The position numbers and the translations under genes are program-made. Below, in pieces: positions 45,579 through 53,045 of a stretch of DNA of 64,000 nt (position 1 is its first letter; every line of letters starts with the position of its first letter). The DNA lies in assembly GCF_021390155.1 (NCBI RefSeq), contig NZ_CP089985.1, positions 2,863,001-2,927,000 on the forward strand, read 5' to 3'. The notes below the pieces were generated by a model, which had not been told where the DNA came from, ran no database searches, and saw nothing but the letters and a program-made list of their open reading frames with translations. This DNA comes from Pseudomonas sp. HN11 (GTDB taxonomy: Bacteria > Pseudomonadota > Gammaproteobacteria > Pseudomonadales > Pseudomonadaceae).

Positions 45579-45980
45579 TTACTGCTTGAGAGGCGTCAGC
45601 ACTTCAGCCTTATCATCCAGCACCATCACCACCAGCAGCTTGGCCGGTTTGGTCTGGCTGGCATTGCTCGATTCGAAGTGCCGCGAACCCGCCGGTTCGT
45701 AGAACGATTCACCCACCTTATAGGTTTTCGCCTTCTCGTCATTCACCCGCGAAGTGACCGCGCCTTCCAGTACGTAGGCCACGGCGGTGCCGGTATGGCT
45801 ATGCGGCACGGTGGCCTGGCCGGGCGCGTAATCGACGGTGAGCATGATGGTTTTCTTGCCGGGCACGTTGGCCAAAGCATGCTCTTGAAGCACCTTGACC
45901 GACTCTTGGTTGTATACCGGTTCGTGGGCAAAGGCGCTGAGCGAGGCGAGCATCAGGGAGGCAGCGAGCAGTCGTTTCAT
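45579..45980 (-). CDS. Exported cupin-domain protein
   Basis: A 133-aa periplasmic single-domain cupin. Signal peptide MKRLLAASLMLASLSAFA, then cupin motif 1 (PGQATVPHSHTGTAVAYVLEGAV) with two His and the distal Glu, and motif 2 (VGESFYEPAGSRHFESSNAS) with the third His. A metal site of the His-His-Glu-His type is therefore likely. The substrate is unknown. It ends 3 bp from the stop of tag, facing it, and is probably monocistronic. Confidence 0.85.
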   Translation of the reverse strand: MKRLLAASLMLASLSAFAHEPVYNQESVKVLQEHALANVPGKKTIMLTVDYAPGQATVPHSHTGTAVAYVLEGAVTSRVNDEKAKTYKVGESFYEPAGSRHFESSNASQTKPAKLLVVMVLDDKAEVLTPLKQ

Positions 45981-46076
45981 GGTGAGGTTTCCGAGTAGTT
46001 CGAGACCTCTTTACCCTACGCCGCCGTAACGGGGGCACAAACGACCAATCTCGGCGAAGACCAGGAGACCAATGCC

Positions 46077-46358
46077 TCAGTGGTCGAAATCCAGGCGGCG
46101 CGCCAGGTGCTGGCTGGTCAGTTCGATAAACCCTTGCAGGGCCGGCAGGGCGAAGTGTTCAGTGAGCTGTGCAGCACAGGCCCAGTGGCCGCTGACGGTC
46201 CACAGGTCGGGGTCCACCGGGTCGCGGCGCACCGTATAGTCCAGGCAGCCTGGGGCGGTGCGCACGGCTTCAGCGATCTGCCGCAGCCGTTCGCCCAGTT
46301 CCGCTGAACGCCCGGCCGCCGCGCGGACATGGACAGTGTTGAAGGCACAGGCTGGCAT
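46077..46358 (-). CDS. Antibiotic-biosynthesis-monooxygenase (ABM) domain protein
   Basis: A 93-aa single ABM-fold protein, like YgiN-type quinol monooxygenases: FNTVHVRAAAGRSAELGERLRQIAEAVRTAPGCLDYTVRRDPVDPDLWTVSGHWACAAQLTEHFA, ending in FIELTSQHLAR. Such proteins form dimers and oxidise aromatic or quinol compounds without cofactors, or degrade haem. It lies 85 bp downstream of the MocR regulator on the same strand but has its own promoter-like region, which shares a gapless two-box layout with the promoter of the carboxymuconolactone-decarboxylase-like gene on the other side of mocR. Confidence 0.82.
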   Translation of the reverse strand: MPACAFNTVHVRAAAGRSAELGERLRQIAEAVRTAPGCLDYTVRRDPVDPDLWTVSGHWACAAQLTEHFALPALQGFIELTSQHLARRLDFDH

Positions 46359-46394
46359 GGCGATGGTCTCCGAGGTCGGGTGTCAGTGCACAGG

Positions 46395-46429
46395 CTAGAG
46401 CCTGACAGCGCCAGGACCAATGACCAATC
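46395..46429 (-). promoter_or_regulatory. Two-box promoter motif before the ABM gene (shared with 47958-47992)
   Basis: Read on the minus strand: GATTGG, 23 bases, CTCTAG. The same boxes, in the same order and spacing, occur before the divergently placed gene at 48033. Flanking bases also agree (CCG before the first box, GG before and CTG just after the second). Probably a binding region for the MocR protein encoded between them. Confidence 0.5.
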
Positions 46430-46443
46430 CGGCGGAAAATTCA

Positions 46444-47877
46444 CTAGCCAATCTGCTGGAGGATATCGCGGACCTTGTCCAGCGCCAGGTCGATGTCCAG
46501 GGTCTCGATGGCGCCAAAGCCGATGATCAGGCCGGGACGTACCGGCGCATCGTGGAAGAACACATCCAGCGGGTACAAACCTACTTCTACCCGGCGCGCC
46601 AGTTCTATCAGCAATGGGAGGTTCACTGGCACCTTGCACAACGCCGCCATGTGAAACCCCGCCACGGTGGGCACGGTTTCGAACCACGGCGACAGATCCC
46701 CTGCCAAACGCTGCAGGATGCGCTCACGTCGCCCGGCGTATACCGTATGGCAGCGGCGGATGTGCTTGAGCAGGTAGCCTTCACTGATGAACTTGGCCAA
46801 GGCCCATTGCGGCAGCGTCGAACTGTGCTGGTCGGTCAATTGCTTGGCCTTGAGTACCGCGCCGTAAATGGCTGGCGGCAGCACCGCATAGCCCAGCCGC
46901 AATTCAGGCAGCAAGGTTTTGGAAAAGGTGCCGACATAGGTCACCACCCCACGTGCGTCCATGCTTTGCAGCGAATCGGTAGGCCGGCCTTCGTAGCGGA
47001 ATTCGCTGTCGTAGTCGTCTTCAATAACAATGGCGCCCAGTGCGAACGCTCGCGCCAGCAAGGCTTCACGGCGCGGCAGGCTCATGGGCATGCCGAGCGG
47101 GAACTGGTGGGACGGCGTCACGTAGATCAGTCGCGTGCCATCGGGAATCCGGTCGACCTGGATACCCTGGTCGTCCACCGGCACGCTGGCGACGCTGGCC
47201 CCCATCGCCATGAACAACTGGCGCGCGGGGCTGTAGCCGGGGTCTTCCATGGCGACGATGCTGCCCGGTTCCAGCACCACGCGGGCGATCAGGTCCAGCG
47301 CCTGCTGTGCGCCGTTGGTGACCACGATGTCGCTGTCGCGGCAGTTGACCCCACGCGAGAACGCGATATGCCCCGCGATGGCACTGCGCAGCGCGGGCAA
47401 GCCTTCGGGCTGGCTATAGAAGCCGCTATTCTGGGCAATGCGCCGCAATGCATCCTGTGTGCAGCGCCGCCATTCATCCTGGGGGAACTGGTTGCGGCTG
47501 GTGGCGCCGCCGATAAATTCATAACGCAGGGTGCTGTCGCGAGTGGGATGACGCATGGGCGAGGGCAGCGACTGCCATTTCGTCAGGCTGGCAGCGCAGG
47601 CCAGGTCGGTAGCGCTTTGCAGGCGTTCGCTTTGCGGTGCTCGGGCGTTGACGAAGGTGCCACGGCCCGTCTTGCCGATCAGCAGGCCTTCATAGGTCAG
47701 AGTGGCATAGGTGTCGGACACGGTCTTGCGCGAAACGCCCAACTGCTCGGCGAGCAAGCGACTGGGCGGCAGTTGCGCGCCGGCGGCCAGACGCCCGGAG
47801 CCAATGGCCTCACGTAGCTGTTGGTAGAGCTGTTCGGCCAGATCCTTGCGGCCGTTGATCACAACGTGCAGTTCCAT
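46444..47877 (-). CDS. MocR-type regulator (GntR wHTH fused to aminotransferase-like domain)
   Basis: PLP-dependent transcriptional regulator (477 aa). The N-terminal winged helix is LAEQLYQQLREAIGSGRLAAGAQLPPSRLLAEQLGVSRKTVSDTYATL; after a linker, a fold-type-I aminotransferase domain follows with VTNGAQQALDLIARV, EDPGYSPARQLF, DDYDSEFRYEG and the PLP-binding Lys320 in GTFSKTLLPELRLGY. The start is ATG 47877 with GGGAAAAG upstream; 19 extra codons in frame were rejected. MocR proteins commonly activate an adjacent gene in response to an amine or vitamin B6 compound. Two neighbours share a promoter motif and are the likely targets. Confidence 0.92.
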   Translation of the reverse strand: MELHVVINGRKDLAEQLYQQLREAIGSGRLAAGAQLPPSRLLAEQLGVSRKTVSDTYATLTYEGLLIGKTGRGTFVNARAPQSERLQSATDLACAASLTKWQSLPSPMRHPTRDSTLRYEFIGGATSRNQFPQDEWRRCTQDALRRIAQNSGFYSQPEGLPALRSAIAGHIAFSRGVNCRDSDIVVTNGAQQALDLIARVVLEPGSIVAMEDPGYSPARQLFMAMGASVASVPVDDQGIQVDRIPDGTRLIYVTPSHQFPLGMPMSLPRREALLARAFALGAIVIEDDYDSEFRYEGRPTDSLQSMDARGVVTYVGTFSKTLLPELRLGYAVLPPAIYGAVLKAKQLTDQHSSTLPQWALAKFISEGYLLKHIRRCHTVYAGRRERILQRLAGDLSPWFETVPTVAGFHMAALCKVPVNLPLLIELARRVEVGLYPLDVFFHDAPVRPGLIIGFGAIETLDIDLALDKVRDILQQIG

Positions 47878-47957
47878 GTCTTTTCCCAGGCATTCAGTCT
47901 GCGCCAAGATTACGCGGGTGCGTGGCAGGCGCAAAATGGTCTGCGCATAAACCGGCC

Positions 47958-47992
47958 GATTGGCTATAGGGCTTATGCCTTGTGGGCTCTAG
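47958..47992 (+). promoter_or_regulatory. Two-box promoter motif before the AhpD/CMD gene (shared with 46395-46429)
   Basis: GATTGG at 47958-47963, 23 bases, CTCTAG at 47987-47992, lying 41 bp before the start at 48033 and 81 bp upstream of mocR on the other strand. It matches, without gaps, the motif upstream of the ABM gene. Confidence 0.5.
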
Positions 47993-48032
47993 GCTGGACT
48001 GTGATTGCACCCACCGCCAGAGAACCATCCCC

Positions 48033-48476
48033 ATGGAACCCCGCCTGGATTACTACACCGCCTCGCCGCAAGCGCTCAAGGGCATGCTGATGCTGGAGGC
48101 GACAACCTTCGGCTTGTCCATCGAAAAGCCTTTGCTGGAGCTGATCAAGATTCGTGTCTCGCAGCTCAACCATTGTGGGTTCTGTACGGATATGCACTCG
48201 ATGGCGGCACGTCAGCACGGCGAGACCGAGCGACGTTTGTTCGCGTTGTGCGTATGGCGCGATTCGCCGTTCTTCACGGCGCGGGAAAAGGCCGCATTGG
48301 CGTGGAGCGAATCGGTCGCGACGCTGCCGAGCTCGACAGTGTCGGATGAACTGTTCGCCGCCGTGCGGCTGGAGTTCAGCGAGCAGGAGTTGGTGGACCT
48401 GACCATGGCGGTGTCCAGCATCAGTGGCTGGAACCGCTTGGCGGTCAGTTTTCGGCAGCAGCCGCCGAATGCCTGA
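48033..48476 (+). CDS. Carboxymuconolactone decarboxylase/AhpD-like protein
   Basis: A 147-aa AhpD-fold protein. The redox-type motif is NHCGFCTDMHSMAARQHG (Cys-x-x-Cys with His five residues after the second Cys), as in AhpD-like peroxidase partners, followed by FALCVWRDSPFFTAREKAALAWSESV. The start is at MEPRLDYYTASPQALKGM; an in-frame upstream ATG would extend into the regulatory region. It is divergent from mocR, a standard arrangement for MocR targets. Probable function: thiol peroxidase-type redox protein responding to the MocR effector; inferred. Confidence 0.88.
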   Translation: MEPRLDYYTASPQALKGMLMLEATTFGLSIEKPLLELIKIRVSQLNHCGFCTDMHSMAARQHGETERRLFALCVWRDSPFFTAREKAALAWSESVATLPSSTVSDELFAAVRLEFSEQELVDLTMAVSSISGWNRLAVSFRQQPPNA

Positions 48477-49244
48477 TCAGGACAGGAAACCTCCGTCCAC
48501 ATTCAGCGACACGCCGGTGGTGTAGCTCGATGCATCGCTGGCCAGGAACAGCACGGCGCCGGCCATCTCGCTGGGATCCGCTACACGCTTGAGCGGAATC
48601 TGTGCCAGGGCCATTTTCAAGATCGCGTCGTTCTTCACCAGCGCCGAGGCGAACTTGGTGTCGGTGAGGCCCGGCAGCAGGGCGTTGCAACGGATGCCAA
48701 AGGCGGCGCATTCCTTGGCGAACACCTTGGTCATGTTGATCACGGCGGCCTTGGTGACCGAGTAGATGCCCTGGAACACCCCGGGGGAAATCCCGTTGAT
48801 CGACGCCACGTTGATAATGCTGCCGCCGCCGTTTTCGCGCATCAGCTTGCCGGCTTCCACGGACATGAAGAAGTAGCCACGGATGTTCACGTCAACGGTC
48901 TTCTGGAACGCCCCCAGATCGGTGTCCAGCACGTTGCAGAACTGCGGGTTGGTCGCGGCATTGTTGACCAGAATATCCAGGCGACCGAACTGCTCGCGGA
49001 TACCGGCGAACACGTGGGTGATCTGTTCCATTTCACCGATATGGCAGGCCACGGCCGTGGCTTTGCCGCCATCGGCGATGATCGCATCGGCCACGTGCTG
49101 GCAGCCTTCCAGCTTGCGGCTGGAGACGATCACGTGGGCGCCTTGCTGGGCCAGCAACTTGGCGATGGCCTCGCCGATGCCACGGCTGGCGCCGGAAACG
49201 AATGCGATCTTGCCGTCGAGGTCGAACAGGTGGGTCTTGGACAT
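48477..49244 (-). CDS. Short-chain dehydrogenase/reductase
   Basis: Classical SDR (255 aa): cofactor loop VSGASRGIGEAIA near 17-29, NNAA near 90, catalytic Ser in VASINGISPG, and Y-x3-K in GIYSVTKAA near 163. C-terminal GVSLNVDGGFLS is typical. AAGGAA lies before the ATG. It is 9 bp downstream of a phosphotransferase gene similar to the N-terminal kinase domain of ACAD10/11, so a role in hydroxy-fatty-acid or related acyl metabolism is plausible. It ends exactly against the stop of the convergent AhpD-like gene. Confidence 0.88.
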   Translation of the reverse strand: MSKTHLFDLDGKIAFVSGASRGIGEAIAKLLAQQGAHVIVSSRKLEGCQHVADAIIADGGKATAVACHIGEMEQITHVFAGIREQFGRLDILVNNAATNPQFCNVLDTDLGAFQKTVDVNIRGYFFMSVEAGKLMRENGGGSIINVASINGISPGVFQGIYSVTKAAVINMTKVFAKECAAFGIRCNALLPGLTDTKFASALVKNDAILKMALAQIPLKRVADPSEMAGAVLFLASDASSYTTGVSLNVDGGFLS

Positions 49245-49253
49245 AGCGGTTCC

Positions 49254-50321
49254 TTAAAGGGACGATTTGCTGATGACGTTCAGGCTCATCTGCTCCAGCA
49301 GCGTGTTCATGTGAATGAACTGCGCAAAGCGTTTGTCCTGGGTCTGGCCATGGAAGAAGCGGTAGTAGATCTGCTGCACGATGCCGGCCAGGCGGAACAG
49401 GCCGTAGGTATAGTAGAAGTCGAAATTGTCGATCTGGATCCCCGAGCGCTCGGCGTAATAGTCGACGAATTCACGGCGAGTGAGCATGCCGGGCGCGTTG
49501 CTTGGCTGGCGGCGCATCAGTTGCACGGGCGCCGGGTCGGTCGCTTCGATCCAGTAGGCGAGGGTGTTGCCCAGGTCCATCAACGGGTCGCCGAGGGTGG
49601 TCAGCTCCCAGTCCAGCACGCCGATGATTTGCATCGGGTTGTGCGGGTCGAGGATCACGTTATCGAAGCGGTAGTCGTTGTGCACGATGCTTGAGGTCGG
49701 GTGGTCGGCCGGCATCTTGTCGTTGAGCCAGGCGCGTACCGCTTCCCAGCGCGGGGCGTCGGGAGTCAGGGCTTTTTCGTAGCGATCGCTCCAGCCACGG
49801 ATCTGGCGCTCCACATAGCCTTCGGGCTTGCCCAGGTCGGCCAGGCCGCAGGCGTTGTAGTCCACTTGGTGCAGCTCAACGAACTTGTCGATGAAGCTTT
49901 TGCACAGTGCTTCAGTGTTGGCAGCGTCCAGGCCCAGTTCAGACGGTAGGTCGGAGCGCAGGATGATGCCGTTGACGCGCTCCATCACATAGAACTCGGC
50001 ACCGATCACCGATTCGTCCGTGCAATGCACATAGGCCTTGGGGCAATAGGGGAAGCCATCCTTGAGCTGGTTGAGAATGCGGTATTCGCGGCCCATGTCG
50101 TGGGCGGACTTGGCCTTGTGGCCAAAGGGCGGGCGGCGCAGCACGAATTCCTGGCCTGGGTATTCCAGCAGGTAGGTCAAATTGGACGCGCCACCGGGAA
50201 ACTGGCTGATCGTGGGTGTACCGCTCAGGCCCGGGATATGGGCCTTGAGGTAGGGATCGATCAGGCTCGCATCAAGTTCTTCGCCTGGGCGAATCTGGGT
50301 CGATTGGTCGTGCAGCGCCAT
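49254..50321 (-). CDS. APH-family phosphotransferase (ACAD10/11 kinase-domain-like)
   Basis: Aminoglycoside-phosphotransferase-fold kinase (355 aa). Nucleotide-binding N-lobe: FPGGASNLTYLLEYPGQEFVLRRPPFG; catalytic loop SIVHNDYRFDNVILD (Asp, Asn); metal-binding GVLDWELTTLGDPLMDLGNTLAYW. These closely resemble the kinase domain of ACAD10/11 proteins, which phosphorylate 4-hydroxyacyl-CoA in 4-hydroxy-acid degradation; that assignment is family knowledge and not proven here. AGAAGGG precedes the ATG. The downstream SDR is 9 bp away, so the two form an operon. Confidence 0.87.
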   Translation of the reverse strand: MALHDQSTQIRPGEELDASLIDPYLKAHIPGLSGTPTISQFPGGASNLTYLLEYPGQEFVLRRPPFGHKAKSAHDMGREYRILNQLKDGFPYCPKAYVHCTDESVIGAEFYVMERVNGIILRSDLPSELGLDAANTEALCKSFIDKFVELHQVDYNACGLADLGKPEGYVERQIRGWSDRYEKALTPDAPRWEAVRAWLNDKMPADHPTSSIVHNDYRFDNVILDPHNPMQIIGVLDWELTTLGDPLMDLGNTLAYWIEATDPAPVQLMRRQPSNAPGMLTRREFVDYYAERSGIQIDNFDFYYTYGLFRLAGIVQQIYYRFFHGQTQDKRFAQFIHMNTLLEQMSLNVISKSSL

Positions 50322-50450
50322 GCTTATCCCTTCTGCTTATTCTAAAGGCCTTTGACTATTTCCTAATCTAATGCGCACAACCGCCCAGCGACAAGGTCGG
50401 GGCGGCTTAATAGGTTAGCGTGTTGGATGATGATCAGCGTGCCTGATCGG

Positions 50451-51404
50451 TCATTTAGTGGGCGGGGGCAGGGCGACCGGCGTGAGCACGGGGCGGCCGG
50501 CGAAGTATTCCACCAGATTGTCCGCCACGCGCTGCACGGTGTCATGGGCCGCTTCCGGTGACAGGCCCGCCACGTGGGAGGTGAGCACGGTATTGCTGAG
50601 TCTCTTGAGCGCGTCGGGCACCTTGGGCTCGTCGTCGAACACGTCCAGTGCGGCACCGCCGATGCGTCGTTGCTCCAGGGCGGCGACCAGGTCGGCGGTG
50701 ACCACCACGCTGCCACGGCCGATGTTGACCAGGTAGCCATTCGGTCCCAGGGCATCCAGGGCGTGCCGATCGATCAGATGGCGGGTGCTGGCGCCGCCGG
50801 GCGTGGCCAGGATCAGGAAGTCCGAGGCGCGCGCCAGTTCCACGGCGGTTGCGCAGTAGGTGTAATCCACGTCATCGCGTGGCTGACGGTTGTGATAGCT
50901 CACCTCCATGCCGAAGCCCAGGGATGCCCGCTTGGCGATTTCCAGGCCCACGGCACCCAGGCCTAGGATGCCCAGTTGCTTGCCGCCCAATGACGGGCGC
51001 ATCACCTTCGGCCATTCGCTGCGGCGCACGGCGGCGTCGGTCTGCGGGATGCCGCGCACCAGCGAGAGCAGCAATGCCATGGCGTGATCGGCCACCGACG
51101 GTGCATTCACCCCCGCGCCATTGGTCACGACGATCCCGCGATTGCTGGCGGCTTGCAGGTCTACGTGTTCGTAGCCGGCGCCGATCACACAGATGATCTC
51201 CAGCAGGGGCAGGGCGGCGATTTCTTCGGCATACAAGCCCAGCGGGCCACGGGTGAGCACGGCCTTGATCTGGCTGCCATGAGCCTTGATGGCTTCGGCG
51301 CGTTCGGCGGGTGTAGGCGCCAGGATCACATGAAAGTCGTTGCTCTCGATGATGGGCAGGTATTCGTTGATGGTTTCAACCAGGACCAGAACAGTAGCGG
51401 TCAT
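50451..51404 (-). CDS. D-isomer-specific 2-hydroxyacid dehydrogenase
   Basis: NAD(P)-dependent 2-hydroxyacid dehydrogenase (317 aa), glyoxylate/hydroxypyruvate-reductase-like. The NAD domain has LGILGLGAVGLEIAKRA; the active-site Arg is in LVNIGRGSVV, the Glu in DVFDDEPKVP, and the His in LTSHVAGLSPEAA. AGGAAGAG before the ATG. It lies 53 bp from the isochorismatase-like gene upstream and 129 bp from the phosphotransferase downstream, both on the same strand; co-transcription with either is uncertain. Confidence 0.9.
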   Translation of the reverse strand: MTATVLVLVETINEYLPIIESNDFHVILAPTPAERAEAIKAHGSQIKAVLTRGPLGLYAEEIAALPLLEIICVIGAGYEHVDLQAASNRGIVVTNGAGVNAPSVADHAMALLLSLVRGIPQTDAAVRRSEWPKVMRPSLGGKQLGILGLGAVGLEIAKRASLGFGMEVSYHNRQPRDDVDYTYCATAVELARASDFLILATPGGASTRHLIDRHALDALGPNGYLVNIGRGSVVVTADLVAALEQRRIGGAALDVFDDEPKVPDALKRLSNTVLTSHVAGLSPEAAHDTVQRVADNLVEYFAGRPVLTPVALPPPTK

Positions 51405-51457
51405 CGGAAAGCTCTTCCTGAAGGGTTTGAGGGGGTGAGTATGCCGTATTTGTGCGA

Positions 51458-51982
51458 TCAGAAGCTGATCTCGGCCGCGCGTGCGCGCTTCACAAATACC
51501 CCGGCCAGAGTTGCATTGTGGTGCTCGATAATCGCCTCGGCCTTAAGGAGTGGTGTGTCCATGCAGGTATGACCGTCTTGCGGCAGCACCACCGAAAACC
51601 CCAGTTCCACAGCTACTCGGCAAGTGGTGTCGATGCAGAACTGGGTTTTCATGCCGGCGATCACTATTCCTTTGACTTGGGCTGCTTTCAGTTGCTGTTC
51701 AAGATTCGTACCCAGGAAACAGCTTGGGCGGGTCTTGTTGAATAGGTGATCACGGGACTCGTCTACCTTCAGCTCATGCCACAGTTGCCAGAGCGGGCTG
51801 CCGGCTTCAATCGGTGAACCTGCCGGGCCGGTATGGCGGGCCACGAAGATTGGGGCATCGGCATGGCGGGCGCGCTCAATCAGTTGGTTGATGGTGGCGA
51901 GCACGCGTTCGCGCGCGAAGGGTTTTGCCGGACCATCGTATAAGCCGGTTTGCATATCGATAATCAGCAGGGCGTCAGCCAT
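51458..51982 (-). CDS. Isochorismatase-family cysteine hydrolase
   Basis: Cysteine hydrolase of the isochorismatase/nicotinamidase fold (174 aa). Catalytic triad: Asp9 in LLIIDMQ, Lys83 in FNKTRPSCF, Cys116 in TQFCIDTTCR, with the cis-peptide region before Cys intact. It may act on an amide such as an N-carbamoyl compound or isochorismate; substrate cannot be read from sequence. It begins 36 bp after a terminator on the same strand, so it should have a separate promoter there or depend on read-through from the tetR transcript. Confidence 0.88.
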   Translation of the reverse strand: MADALLIIDMQTGLYDGPAKPFARERVLATINQLIERARHADAPIFVARHTGPAGSPIEAGSPLWQLWHELKVDESRDHLFNKTRPSCFLGTNLEQQLKAAQVKGIVIAGMKTQFCIDTTCRVAVELGFSVVLPQDGHTCMDTPLLKAEAIIEHHNATLAGVFVKRARAAEISF

Positions 51983-52017
51983 GGTGTTGCTCCTTGTGAG
52001 TGCCGGATGGGCGGAGC

Positions 52018-52052
52018 AATAAAAAGGCCCCGTCCATTGCTGGCGGGGCCTT
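52018..52052 (-). terminator. Intrinsic terminator between the 28-codon ORF and the isochorismatase gene
   Basis: On the minus strand AAGGCCCCG, an 11-base loop, CGGGGCCTT, then TTTTATT: a strong Rho-independent terminator. It ends the transcript of tetR and the small ORF, 20 bp after the latter. Confidence 0.88.
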
Positions 52053-52072
52053 GGGTTGAATCTGTGAAGTGT

Positions 52073-52159
52073 CTAGTTCAAACACCCGCAGCCACCGCGC
52101 GACCCGCCGAAGGCGGTCGTGGTGGTGGTGCGGGCGAAGTGCTGCTGGATAAGATTCAT
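52073..52159 (-). CDS. Candidate 28-residue Thr/Gly/Cys peptide
   Basis: Short ORF seven bases after the tetR stop: MNLIQQHFARTTTTTAFG followed by GSRGGCGCLN. It has five consecutive Thr codons, then a Gly-rich end with a Cys-Gly-Cys motif, and is followed after 20 bp by a strong terminator. The ribosome site is weak (GGG six bases upstream). Placement inside a defined transcript and the biased composition argue for coding, but chance cannot be excluded. It could be a metal-binding microprotein, a peptide precursor or a leader peptide. No modifying enzyme is adjacent. Confidence 0.4.
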   Translation of the reverse strand: MNLIQQHFARTTTTTAFGGSRGGCGCLN

Positions 52160-52166
52160 GGCCCGA

Positions 52167-52760
52167 TCATGCTGGGACGGACGGAGAACTGTCAATGGGA
52201 AGAAGGGCTTTTCGTACGGCCTCAAGAAATTCATCTGACAAGTCACTGCCACGTGTCGCACGCGCCAGTGTCACTGCACCAATTATCATGGCGTACTTGG
52301 CCAGCGCGGCTTGACGGTCTTCCTCCTGGAGTTGCGCAAATACCTCTATCGACTGCTCGACACCCTCAATAAAGGCGTGTTGCAAGGCCGTGTCCGCAGG
52401 CTCACGGCACATATCCGGGGTGAATGCAGATATCGGGCAGCCCTCTCCCGGATTGTCACGGTGGGCCGCTGACAGGTAGGGTCGCAAGATCGCTTCGCGT
52501 GCGGTCGGCATGTCTTTACTGCGGTTGATTTTGTCCTGCCAACCCAGGTTTGCTTTCTCGAATGCCTGCTGGCAGGCTTCCGTCGCCAACGCTTCCTTGG
52601 AGGCGAAGTGCCCGTAGAAACCGCCGTGGGTCAGGCCGGCAGCGGCCATGACATCGGACAGGCTGATACCGTGCAGTCCACGCTCGCGAAACAGGTGCGT
52701 GGCGGCCTCGACGATGATTTCGCGGTTGAGTTCGGCTTGTTTGCGGGAAACACGAGGCAT
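52167..52760 (-). CDS. TetR/AcrR-family regulator
   Basis: Transcriptional regulator (197 aa). The HTH is IIVEAATHLFRERGLHGISLSDVMAAAGLTHGGFYGHFASKEAL near residues 14-57, very close to the canonical TetR signature. The ligand domain includes GCPISAFTPDMCREPADT, a Cys/Pro motif seen in the NemR/AcuR-like subgroup that senses electrophiles or small acids. The start is MPRVSRKQAEL; fifty codons of open frame upstream lack a ribosome site. It is divergent from the SdaC-type transporter (286 bp apart); the target is not clear. Confidence 0.88.
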   Translation of the reverse strand: MPRVSRKQAELNREIIVEAATHLFRERGLHGISLSDVMAAAGLTHGGFYGHFASKEALATEACQQAFEKANLGWQDKINRSKDMPTAREAILRPYLSAAHRDNPGEGCPISAFTPDMCREPADTALQHAFIEGVEQSIEVFAQLQEEDRQAALAKYAMIIGAVTLARATRGSDLSDEFLEAVRKALLPIDSSPSVPA

Positions 52761-53045
52761 GGCGGGGGCTCTCTGGATAAACGGCGGGCGCTGTGTGAAA
52801 ACTACAGGAACGCAGCCGATTCTAAAATAGATTTTTATGGGAATGTATAATCCACATCCAGCCGCACGTCCCGAAAACCGCCGTTTACAGCCGCCACTGC
52901 CTGCCTGCACCGCACCACCGTTCCTCAGCTAAGTCTTTGCTTATTCACGAGAATCCCGGACAATCCGGCCCCTTCTATGGTCGGGGCGCTGCCTGTCAGG
53001 TTTTTCTGACTCGTCCCGACCGTGTCAATGCGGAGATCCGACCGG

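Noticed and set aside
52073..52159. Classical threonine attenuator interpretation of the 28-codon ORF
   Set aside because: The terminator immediately follows without a visible alternative anti-terminator, and the downstream gene is not amino-acid biosynthetic. Kept only as one possibility.
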